A stretch of DNA of 64,000 nt from Symploca sp. SIO1C2 (GTDB lineage Bacteria > Cyanobacteriota > Cyanobacteriia > Cyanobacteriales > Coleofasciculaceae): NCBI GenBank assembly GCA_010672925.1, contig JAAHFP010000002.1:1-64000 (forward strand), in the 5' to 3' direction. The notes under the pieces were generated by a model that saw only the letters and a list, made by a program, of their open reading frames with translations, searched no databases and had not been told where the DNA came from. How positions within the stretch are numbered: position 1 is the first letter of the stretch; each line of letters opens with the position of its first letter. This document shows, piece by piece, positions 52,268 to 60,166 of the stretch. A program made the translations under genes and the position numbers.

Positions 52268-53749
52268 ATGCCGCTACATCGCCGGACAAAACAACAACTA
52301 AAAAATCGCCAAACTCTGCTCACTCTAGTTAGAGAGTTTTGGATTAAAGGTGTTTTAGCAACCTCCCTACATAAACAAGTATTGATAAAACTCGGTTTGG
52401 AGGAGAGTGCTGATACTGCCTGTAATTTAGAATTTGCAGCGGCTGATGAAGGACAAAAACCTATACCCCAGGGAACTCAAATTATTTCTATTTTTGAGCA
52501 GTTGGGTGAGGGAGAAACACTACTAATTTTGGGAGAACCAGGGGCAGGAAAAACCACCAGTTTACTCCAACTAACCCGCGACTTACTTGACTGTGCAGAA
52601 CAAGATCTAGAGTACCCCATTCCTGTGGTATTTAACCTCTCATCTTGGGCAGGTAGGAAGCAGAAAATGAATGATTGGTTAGTAGAAGAACTCCAGAGAA
52701 TGTTTCTTCAGTTTACCCCTTCTACTGTAAGAGATTGGGTCAAAAAACAGCAACTGTTGCTACTACTAGATGGCTTAGATGAAGTGAAGGCAGAACACCG
52801 AGAGAGTTGTGTCGCCGCATTGAATGATTTCCAACAAAATTATGCTTCTGGAATGGTGGTTTGCAGTAGCCTCAAAGACTACTCTACCCTCTCTAACCGC
52901 CTCAAGTTTCACAGTACCATTTATATAAAGCCCCTAACTCCAGAACAAATTAATCAGTATCTAAATCATATCCAAGCTGATTTGACAGAGTTGAAAGCAT
53001 TGATGGCAGAGGATAGGGCTTTGCAAGAGTTAGCCAAGTCACCTTTGATGCTTAATATGATGGTTCTAGCTTATCAAGGAGTAGCTGTTCAATACTTGCC
53101 AAAAACTACAGTTGTGGAAGAAAGGCGCAAGCAGCTGTTTGATGACTACATTGAGCGAATGTTGGATCACCCTACTCGTATGAAGGGTAAGCAGCAATAT
53201 TCGCCAGCTCAAACCAAGTATTGGCTGACTTACTTGGCGCAAAGGATGGTGGAAAATTCCCAGACAATATTTTTTATCGAGGATATGCATTTATGGTTGC
53301 AGGGTAAAGGTAAAAGAATGCGATATCTGCTTGGAGGTGCTGTGCTGACTGGACTGAGTTTGGCACTAGGTACTTGGTTACTTTATGGATTGCTGATTAA
53401 TGGGTTGATTGGTGGCTTGCTGATTAATGGAATGCCGATTGGAGTGCTGATTAATGGGCTGCTTTATTGGTTGATGAAGGCGCTAATTAATGGCTTTCTT
53501 TGTGGACTAAGTCTTGGACTTATGGCGTTGATTGCTCAACTGATTGCTCCTAGTTCCAGTATTAAATTTGAGCAAGCCTTCATCCAAAATCCCTACCGCC
53601 TCATGCTTTATCGCAATGGTTACATCCCCTGGAATTATCTCCGTTTCCTCGACTATGCCGCAGAACGAATCTTACTAAAAAATGTTGGTAATAGTTACCT
53701 GTTTATCCATCGTCTGCTGCTCGAACATTTTGCCCAGAGGAGAATTTAG
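52268..53749 (+). CDS. NACHT-domain NTPase with membrane tail built of LING repeats
   Basis: 493 residues. N-terminal helical region (1-75), NACHT NTPase with Walker A ILGEPGAGKTT (about 88-97), Walker B LLLLLDGLDEV (about 163-173) and a conserved helical LAKSPLMLNMMVLAYQG block; then a membrane region (about 352-425) containing GLLINGLIGGLLINGMPIGVLINGLL, encoded by near-repeats of GCTGATTAATGG; then a short C-terminal tail (IKFEQAFIQNPYRLMLYRNGYIPWNYLRFLDYAAERILLKNVGNSYLFIHRLLLEHFA). Membrane NACHT proteins of this layout are numerous in filamentous cyanobacteria. NACHT NTPases often act in anti-phage defence; a sensor role here is inferred. The membrane part is compact and may have contracted. 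Confidence 0.88.
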   Translation: MPLHRRTKQQLKNRQTLLTLVREFWIKGVLATSLHKQVLIKLGLEESADTACNLEFAAADEGQKPIPQGTQIISIFEQLGEGETLLILGEPGAGKTTSLLQLTRDLLDCAEQDLEYPIPVVFNLSSWAGRKQKMNDWLVEELQRMFLQFTPSTVRDWVKKQQLLLLLDGLDEVKAEHRESCVAALNDFQQNYASGMVVCSSLKDYSTLSNRLKFHSTIYIKPLTPEQINQYLNHIQADLTELKALMAEDRALQELAKSPLMLNMMVLAYQGVAVQYLPKTTVVEERRKQLFDDYIERMLDHPTRMKGKQQYSPAQTKYWLTYLAQRMVENSQTIFFIEDMHLWLQGKGKRMRYLLGGAVLTGLSLALGTWLLYGLLINGLIGGLLINGMPIGVLINGLLYWLMKALINGFLCGLSLGLMALIAQLIAPSSSIKFEQAFIQNPYRLMLYRNGYIPWNYLRFLDYAAERILLKNVGNSYLFIHRLLLEHFAQRRI

Positions 53750-53868
53750 AATTTAGAATTTAGAATTTAGAATTTAGAATTTAGAATACTGAGTGAAAGC
53801 GTAGGCTACAAATATCTTCCTCCTGCCTCCTGCCTTCTGCCTCCTGCCTTCTGCCTTCTGCCTTTTGC
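53745..53868. repeat. AATTTAG and CCTCCTG heptamer arrays, convergent gap
   Basis: AGAATTTAGAATTTAGAATTTAGAATTTAGAATTTAGAAT (53745-53788) starts at the NACHT stop codon (TAG inside the array), and TCCTCCTGCCTCCTGCCTTCTGCCTCCTGCCTTCTGCC (53818-53868) lies before the menA stop. Confidence 0.85.
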
Positions 53869-53872
53869 GATA

Positions 53873-54772
53873 TCAACCAACAACAAATCCTAACCCCAAC
53901 AACAAGCCACTGCAAAAATGCATAGCTACTGCGATAAATTTACAATTACTTACCTTATCTGGTTGGTCATGATACTGGTGGACATGGCGAAAAAGCTTGA
54001 GGGCAAAGGGTAGACTGAGGAAGGTGAGCAAAGTCCAGACCGGAAAAATACCTAACAGAGTAAACAAACCGGTAAGTACGTAGGCACTACTGCCAATCCA
54101 GATTAGCAGTTGGGAACCTCGATGAGTACCAAGACGCACAATTGGGGAGCGCTTACCAGCAGCGGTGTCATCCTCAACTTGGTGAAAATGGGAACAAAAC
54201 AAAATCACACTAGTAGTAATCCCGATAATCACCGCAGCGGCGAGATTAGTCCAAGACCAACTCTGAGTTTGGGAGTAGTAAGCCGCTGAGACTGCCATCG
54301 GACCGAAAGTGACAAAGCAGATAATCTCCCCTAATCCCTGGTAACCAAAGCGAAAGGGTGGTCCCTGGTAGCTGTATCCTAAAGCACAACAGAGCAAGAT
54401 CAGGGCAATTACGGTAAAGTCCTTTTGCCACCAGGCGATCGCGAAAATTCCCAGAATACCTACTGCTAACAAGAAATTACTCAACCAGAAAATCAGTGGC
54501 TTATTCCCAGTTAAGTTAACCACAGAATGAGCTTTATTTTTATCGATACCAGTGTCCGCATCAAACACATCATTGCTGAGATTGAGCCAAGCAATGATCA
54601 AAATCGCTGAGATTAAAAACGTCAAGAAGACCAGGCTATCAATCCCTCCATTAGTTGCCCAAGCCACAGCGGTTCCTACCCAAATGGGGATAACTGCCAC
54701 AGTGTACATGGGGGGCTTGATTGCCGCCATCCACAATTTGGTATTGGATTGTTGAACTAAGCTGGTAGTCAT
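53873..54772 (-). CDS. menA: 1,4-Dihydroxy-2-naphthoate phytyl/prenyltransferase
   Basis: 299 residues, UbiA superfamily with about eight membrane helices. The first Asp-rich motif is LNLSNDVFDADTGIDKNKAHSVVNLTGN (NDxxDxxxD), and the second is CSHFHQVEDDTAAGKRSPIVRLGTHRG. It attaches the phytyl or prenyl chain to DHNA in phylloquinone (photosystem I quinone) synthesis. It is divergent from menF with 280 bp between. Its ATG is preceded by an ACCTAACCCCTAAC heptamer array. Confidence 0.93.
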   Translation of the reverse strand: MTTSLVQQSNTKLWMAAIKPPMYTVAVIPIWVGTAVAWATNGGIDSLVFLTFLISAILIIAWLNLSNDVFDADTGIDKNKAHSVVNLTGNKPLIFWLSNFLLAVGILGIFAIAWWQKDFTVIALILLCCALGYSYQGPPFRFGYQGLGEIICFVTFGPMAVSAAYYSQTQSWSWTNLAAAVIIGITTSVILFCSHFHQVEDDTAAGKRSPIVRLGTHRGSQLLIWIGSSAYVLTGLFTLLGIFPVWTLLTFLSLPFALKLFRHVHQYHDQPDKVSNCKFIAVAMHFCSGLLLGLGFVVG

Positions 54773-54830
54773 CAGGGGTTAGGGGTTAGGTGGTAGGTGT
54801 CAGGCAGTAGGTGGTAGGGGTTAGGTGCTA
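54773..54830. repeat. GGGTTAG/GGTGGTA heptamer array before menA
   Basis: AGGGGTTAGGGGTTAGGTGGTAGGTGTCAGGCAGTAGGTGGTAGGGGTTAGG; the menA sense strand is G-free apart from two positions and the array ends 3 bp before the ATG. The remaining gap to 55052 has no feature apart from a possible menF promoter. Confidence 0.85.
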
Positions 54831-55052
54831 GTCAGACTCCGATAAACTTTCTTCACAACGTTTCTCCGGTAGGATGGGTAAGTCTGCAATACAGAAGTGC
54901 TCATCTATATTGTTGGTCGCTTGAGCCGGAGGAAGGGGGTCAATCGACGCCAAGGGTTAGGTAGGGAGCCAGTATGTCCCTTTAGACATCCCACCATTGT
55001 TAATCGGCCTTTTGGAAGAGAACTTCAAAAAAATTTACTTTCTGTGGCTTCT

Positions 55053-56762
55053 ATGACTCTGACTCCATATCGTACTAATCTCTTTTATGCTCACGAGGAG
55101 CTGTATGAATTGCTGTTCACTGGCAAACAGCAATCTCTTGAAAAAGATTCTCAACAATTTATCAGTATTTCTCAAGAAATTTCCCAGCGTGACCCCCTAG
55201 CGCTCCTCCAAGCGATCGCTAAACCAGAGCAACTGCAATTTTACATGGAAAACAGCAAGAAGCAACAAGCCATTGCTGCCCTTGACGCTGCTGTTGCCGT
55301 TGAATTTGCAGGGAGCAAGCGTTTTGAAAAAGCCCAACAATTTATCCAGTCCTGCCTAGCAAACACTAGCAGTTACGGTGATTTAAAGCTGCCGTTTGCC
55401 GGACCTCATTTCTTTTGTAGTTTTACTTTTTTTGAGAATAATCAGACAACGGAATCCCCTTTCCCTCCGGCAACTATTTTCCTCCCTCGTTGGCAGGTAT
55501 CCTGTTGTCAAAGCAGTTGTTTATTAGTTGCTAATATTACCATAGAACCTCAAGTCAATCTTGACTGGATTTGGGAAAGTTTCTGTAGTCAATTACAAAT
55601 TATCACCCAATCAAGTCGGAAGATTTTTATTATTCCTGAGCAGAAGGCAGAACCTACCCCTAGGGCGCGTCTTAAAAGTAAAAAATCGGATGTAGGGGCG
55701 AAGCATTTGGGCAATAATTCATCGATAAAACCCAAGTCGTACAATCCAAATGCTTCGCCCTCCGGCAGTTTGAAAACAAGCCCTAATCCATCCAAAGAAC
55801 CCACCCCTAACCCCTCCCAGGAGGGGAACCGGAAGCAGAAGGTGGAAGTAAAGGATGATTTCTTAGCCGAACATGATATTACTCCTGATAATCCGAGCAT
55901 GTTGTTAAACGGAAGAGGACATCTGCCGGTTCAAAGTGAAGTCAGTTTCAAATCCTCTGTTAGATCAGCCCTTAAATCAATTAAGACTCATCAATTGAGT
56001 AAAATTGTCCTAGCTAATGCCATTGATGTTGTTTCACCACGACAATTTAAGTTAGTTAATTCTCTTGACAGTCTGCGCCAGAATTATCCTGACTGCTATA
56101 TCTTTTCAATTAGTAACGGCAAAGGGCAAAACTTTATTGGTGCTAGCCCCGAATGTTTGGTTAGTATTCAAAATCGTCAGTTAGTAACCGATGCGATCGC
56201 TGGTTCTGCACCGAGGGGAAAAACCGCAGCTGAAGATGCTGATTTAGCTCAGCGATTACTTTGTAGTGAAAAAGAAAGGCGCGAACACCGATTTGTTCTA
56301 GATTTTATTATCAAATGCCTCTCAGAATTAGGCTTGAACCCCCAAGTAGAACTAACTAACCAACTGCTACAACTTTCTAATATCCAGCATTTATGGACAC
56401 CAATTAAAGCCCAATTGCTCAAAGATATCCATCCTTTAGAAATTGTTGCCAAACTGCACCCAACTCCAGCAGTGGCCGGGGTTCCCACTAAAATGGCTCA
56501 AGAGCAAATTCTAGCTCTGGAAACCTTTGATAGATCTTTATATGCTGCTCCTTTAGGCTGGGTAGATTATCAAGGAAATTGTGAATTTATCGTTGGTATT
56601 CGTTCAGCTTTAATTGAAAGTACTCAGCCATTGTCGGAGAGTTGGCAAACTTGCCGTGCTAGACTCTATGCCGGTGCTGGTATTGTGGCTGGTTCTGACC
56701 CGAATAAGGAACTAGCGGAAATTCAGCTCAAATTCCAGGCACTGCTCAAAACTTTGCTCTGA
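55053..56762 (+). CDS. menF: Isochorismate synthase with in-frame repeat insertion
   Basis: From Met 55053 (MTLTPYRTNLFYAHEELYELL) 569 residues; the 52 extra residues in the track are not conserved-looking. Chorismate-binding motifs: SVRSALKSIKTHQLSKIVLANAIDV, GASPECLVSIQNRQLVTDAIAGSAPRG, LHPTPAVAGVPTKMA (metal/substrate) and CRARLYAGAGIVAGSDPNKELAEIQLK. It makes isochorismate, the first step to phylloquinone. Residues about 198-264 (EPTPRARLKSKKSDVGAKHLGNN to SKEPTPNPSQEGNRKQKV) are encoded by repeats at 55645-55850 (GGGGCGAAGCATTTGGG palindrome and the CCCCTAACCCCTCCCAGGAGGGG family). The stop is 62 bp before the SDR gene. Confidence 0.92.
   Translation: MTLTPYRTNLFYAHEELYELLFTGKQQSLEKDSQQFISISQEISQRDPLALLQAIAKPEQLQFYMENSKKQQAIAALDAAVAVEFAGSKRFEKAQQFIQSCLANTSSYGDLKLPFAGPHFFCSFTFFENNQTTESPFPPATIFLPRWQVSCCQSSCLLVANITIEPQVNLDWIWESFCSQLQIITQSSRKIFIIPEQKAEPTPRARLKSKKSDVGAKHLGNNSSIKPKSYNPNASPSGSLKTSPNPSKEPTPNPSQEGNRKQKVEVKDDFLAEHDITPDNPSMLLNGRGHLPVQSEVSFKSSVRSALKSIKTHQLSKIVLANAIDVVSPRQFKLVNSLDSLRQNYPDCYIFSISNGKGQNFIGASPECLVSIQNRQLVTDAIAGSAPRGKTAAEDADLAQRLLCSEKERREHRFVLDFIIKCLSELGLNPQVELTNQLLQLSNIQHLWTPIKAQLLKDIHPLEIVAKLHPTPAVAGVPTKMAQEQILALETFDRSLYAAPLGWVDYQGNCEFIVGIRSALIESTQPLSESWQTCRARLYAGAGIVAGSDPNKELAEIQLKFQALLKTLL
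55645..55850. repeat. Repeat insertion inside menF
   Basis: GTAGGGGCGAAGCATTTGGGCAATAATTCATCG...CCAAATGCTTCGCCCTCCGGCAGTTTG (an inverted pair), then ACCCACCCCTAACCCCTCCCAGGAGGGGAACCGG. It is open in the menF frame. Confidence 0.85.
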
Positions 56763-56824
56763 AATTGTTGCTCAGAGTATGGGAATATAGGGGATGATTT
56801 TTTTGCAGTTTATCTAATCGCTAT

Positions 56825-57637
56825 ATGAGCAAATTTAATAACCAAGTAGTATTAATTACGGGAGCATCTGCTGGTATTGGGGCGGCCCTTGCCCAAGAGT
56901 TTGCCTCTCAAGGGGCTAATCTAGTTCTGTTAGCTCGACGCAAAGAGAGATTAACAGCTATTGCCACAGCCATCGACCCTACAGGGAACAAAGTGCTGAC
57001 GATACCTTGTGATGTAACCAAAGATGGGGAGCTTGAGCAAGCAGTTGCTCTTGCCCATAGTAAGTTTACCAAGATTGATATTGCGATCGCTAATGCTGGT
57101 TTGTCTGTAAAGGGCAATCTGGAAGACCTAAGTTTAGCTGATTATCGCCTTCAGTGGGAAATCAATGTATTTGGTGTACTCCGCACCATTTACGCGACCC
57201 TCAATGACTTAAAACAAACTCAAGGCTCCTTAGTGGTCATCAGTAGCGTTAAAAGTTATCTCTCTTTGGAGGGGGACTCTGCCTATAGTTCCAGTAAATT
57301 TGCCCTGAGAGCTTTGTGTGAATCATTATCTAAAGAATTAGCACCCTATGGCATATCAGTTACCCACGTTTGCCCTGGCTATGTTGCCACTGAGATTCGT
57401 CGGGTAGACAATCAAGGAATTTTCCACAGTGATTGGCAAGATCATGTTTCCCCAAAACTGTTAATGAGTCCTGAGGAAACAGCCCAACAGATTGTGCAAG
57501 GTATTGAGAGAAGGCAACGGGAACAGGTGCTGACTTATTATGGCAAGTTGGTGGTTTTACTCAAGCGCTACCTGCCTTGGTTACTGTCATGGCTAATTTC
57601 CCAAATGAAAATTAAAGAGAAACATAAAAAGGGGTGA
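56825..57637 (+). CDS. Short-chain dehydrogenase/reductase
   Basis: 270 residues of classical SDR type. Cofactor motif VVLITGASAGIGAALAQEFA (about 8-26), CDVTKDGE, IAIANAGLSVKG (NAG), catalytic SSVKSYLSLEGDSAYSSSKFALRAL (Ser, YxxxK), then ISVTHVCPGYVATEIRR. The C-terminal hydrophobic/basic tail (VVLLKRYLPWLLSWLISQMKIKEKHKKG) suggests membrane association, as in the DHRS7-like branch. NADP(H) preference is likely from the RR in LLARRKERL. Substrate unknown. It lies 62 bp after menF and may be co-transcribed. Confidence 0.9.
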   Translation: MSKFNNQVVLITGASAGIGAALAQEFASQGANLVLLARRKERLTAIATAIDPTGNKVLTIPCDVTKDGELEQAVALAHSKFTKIDIAIANAGLSVKGNLEDLSLADYRLQWEINVFGVLRTIYATLNDLKQTQGSLVVISSVKSYLSLEGDSAYSSSKFALRALCESLSKELAPYGISVTHVCPGYVATEIRRVDNQGIFHSDWQDHVSPKLLMSPEETAQQIVQGIERRQREQVLTYYGKLVVLLKRYLPWLLSWLISQMKIKEKHKKG

Positions 57638-57854
57638 GGTAAAAAAGGAGTGGGGAAACGAGTCAGCAGGCGCGACTGACGCGGAGAATGGAAATGTAAA
57701 TTTCGTTCACTCTATAAAAAAAACTTGGGCTTAGATTTATTGAATCTAAAATCTAAAATCTAAAATCTAAAATCTCAAGCCTTGTTTCTTTAGAGCGGGG
57801 AATGTCAACTGTACAATAAACTAAAAGCCAGTAAGCCTCCAACTACTTCAGCTG
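57638..57854. repeat. Gap with AATCTAA heptamer array
   Basis: Contains AATCTAAAATCTAAAATCTAAAATCTAAAATCTC (57742-57777), G-free on the sense strand of the DUF255 gene, about 80 bp before its ATG. No gene is visible. Confidence 0.75.
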
Positions 57855-59957
57855 ATGACTAATCGCCTTGCCCAATCCCAAAGCCTCTACCTATATAAGC
57901 ACGCTGAAAATCCGATTGATTGGTGGCCCTGGTGTGATGAGGCACTGGAAACGGCAAAGACAGAAAACAAGCCGATTTTCCTTTCCATTGGTTACTCTAG
58001 CTGCCATTGGTGCACAGTAATGGAAGGAGAAGCGTTTTCCAATGAGGCGATTGCTCAGTATATGAATACCAATTTTTTACCCATCAAGGTAGACCGGGAA
58101 GAGCGACCAGATATTGATAGTATTTATATGCAAGCATTGCAGATGATGACTGGTCAAGGAGGTTGGCCTCTCAATATCTTCCTCTCTCCTGATGACCTAG
58201 TACCATTTTATGGTGGCACTTACTTCCCGGTAGAACCCCGCTATGGGCGTCCAGGTTTTCTGCATTTACTGCAATCAATTCGCCGCTTCTACGATTTGGA
58301 GAAAAGCAAGCTACAAGTCTTCAAAGAAGAGATTATGGGGTATCTCCAGCAAGCAGCGGTGTTATCCGGGGCACAGGAGCTGAGTGATGATTTGCTCAAG
58401 CTTGGTTTGGAGAAGAATATTAGTGTTATTACTAGTGTTAATCCCGGCCCCAGCTTCCCGATGATTCCCTACAGTTCCCTAGTATTGCGGAGTACTCGCT
58501 TTGATTCTACCGCTGCTGGTCAGGCTCAACAAGCTTGCACTCAACAGGGACTGGACTTGGCAATGGGTGGGATTTACGACCACGTTGCTGGTGGTTTTCA
58601 CCGTTATACCGTAGATGCAACCTGGACAGTGCCTCACTTTGAAAAAATGCTCTATGATAATGGGCAACTCGTTGAGTATCTTGCAGACTTGTGGAGTGCA
58701 GGGATTCAGAAACCAGTTTTTGCCAGGGCAATCGCAGGCACTTGCCAATGGCTCAAGCGGGAAATGACTTCCCCCCAAGGCTTTTTCTACGCAGCTCAGG
58801 ATGCGGATAATTTCACGAATTCGACTGCAACAGAACCGGAGGAAGGGGAGTTTTATGTCTGGGATTATAGCCAACTAGAACAATACCTAACTCCCTCAGA
58901 GTTAACAGAGTTACAAGAAGAATTTACGGTTACTGTAAAGGGGAATTTTGAAGGTTACAATGTTCTACAGCGCCGCCATTCTGAGGATTTAAGTGATAGT
59001 TTAGAAGCAGCTTTAGCTAAACTATTTGAAGTACGTTATGGCTCCTCACCAAAAACCTTAGCAACCTTCCCTCCCGCCAGAAATAATCAGGAGGCAAAAA
59101 CTGGTAACTGGCCTGGTCGAATTCCCCCAGTAACGGATACCAAAATGATAGTAGCCTGGAATAGCTTGATGATTTCCGGTTTGGCAAAAGCTTACACTAT
59201 CTTCTCTGATCCAGCATATTGGCAATTAGCGATAGATGCGGCAAACTTTATTCTGGAAAATCAATGGTTAGAGGAGCGCTTCTACCGCCTCAACTATGAG
59301 GGTAAACCATCAGTACTGGCTCAATCTGAAGATTACGCCCTATTTATCAAAGCCTTGTTAGATTTGTATCAAAATCAAAAAGTTGATGTGGGGGCAAATG
59401 TTTCTCCCTCCGACAATTTGAAAACACACCTTAGCAACTTATGGTTAAAGCAAGCAATTAAAATACAAGAAGAATTTGATGAATTCCTCTGGAGTGTGGA
59501 ATTAGGAGGATACTATAATAGTGCTAGTGATAGTAGCGATGACTTATTAGTGCGGGAGCGTAGTTATGTTGACAATGCTACCCCCTCTGCCAATGGAGTT
59601 GCGATCGCAAATTTAGTCCGGCTGGCTTTACTCACGGAAGATTTACAATATCTTGACCGGGCAGAGCAAGCCTTACAAGCTTTCAGCAGTATTATGAACC
59701 AATCTCCCCAAGCTTGTCCCAGTTTATTTACTGCTCTGGATTGGTATCGCAATTCTACCCTAGTTAGCTCTACTGCCGACCAAGTAACTGCCTTAATTAC
59801 CCAGTATTTTCCTACTAGTGTTTTTACCTTAGTAACCAAGCTGCCAGAAAATACAGTAGGTTTAGTTTGTCAGGGACTCAATTGTAAACCACCAGCACGT
59901 AGTACTGAGCAATTGTTAGCGCAAGTAAAGCAAAGTCAAACTAGGTTCAATAATTGA
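57855..59957 (+). CDS. DUF255 thioredoxin-fold protein (YyaL/SPATA20-like)
   Basis: 700 residues. N-terminal thioredoxin-like DUF255 domain with the CxxC motif [47 protein letters not shown] (CHWC about 50-53) and [33 protein letters not shown]. An alpha/alpha-toroid region follows ([60 protein letters not shown]). Family members are widespread with unproved activity. Residues near 510-520 ([14 protein letters not shown]) are encoded by GTGGGGGCAAATGTTTCTCCCTCCGACAATTTG, close to the GGGGCGAAGCATTTG...GCCCTCCGGCAGTTTG repeat found in menF, probably an in-frame repeat remnant. Confidence 0.9.
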   Translation: MTNRLAQSQSLYLYKHAENPIDWWPWCDEALETAKTENKPIFLSIGYSSCHWCTVMEGEAFSNEAIAQYMNTNFLPIKVDREERPDIDSIYMQALQMMTGQGGWPLNIFLSPDDLVPFYGGTYFPVEPRYGRPGFLHLLQSIRRFYDLEKSKLQVFKEEIMGYLQQAAVLSGAQELSDDLLKLGLEKNISVITSVNPGPSFPMIPYSSLVLRSTRFDSTAAGQAQQACTQQGLDLAMGGIYDHVAGGFHRYTVDATWTVPHFEKMLYDNGQLVEYLADLWSAGIQKPVFARAIAGTCQWLKREMTSPQGFFYAAQDADNFTNSTATEPEEGEFYVWDYSQLEQYLTPSELTELQEEFTVTVKGNFEGYNVLQRRHSEDLSDSLEAALAKLFEVRYGSSPKTLATFPPARNNQEAKTGNWPGRIPPVTDTKMIVAWNSLMISGLAKAYTIFSDPAYWQLAIDAANFILENQWLEERFYRLNYEGKPSVLAQSEDYALFIKALLDLYQNQKVDVGANVSPSDNLKTHLSNLWLKQAIKIQEEFDEFLWSVELGGYYNSASDSSDDLLVRERSYVDNATPSANGVAIANLVRLALLTEDLQYLDRAEQALQAFSSIMNQSPQACPSLFTALDWYRNSTLVSSTADQVTALITQYFPTSVFTLVTKLPENTVGLVCQGLNCKPPARSTEQLLAQVKQSQTRFNN

Positions 59958-60166
59958 TAAATCATTTCTAAATTCTCAAATGTCTTTAGCAAAAGAACAC
60001 CAGCTGTTAAGCAAGCATTGAGGGCGCAAGCATTGCGCCCCTACTGTTAATCTGGGAATAGGATACGTTCATTACGAAACCCCAAATTTGTAGGGGCATA
60101 TTGCATATGCCCATTAGCATAACCCCATTGTCTAACTGAAGGCGATCGCAATTTCATTCTAAATTC
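59958..60166. repeat. Palindromic repeats between convergent genes
   Basis: Holds GGGCGCAAGCATTGCGCCCCTAC (about 60024-60046) and GTAGGGGCATATTGCATATGCCC (about 60091-60113), both palindromic, plus a HIP1 site. The second matches GTAGGGGCGTATTGCATACGCCC near 52210. No gene is visible. Confidence 0.7.
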
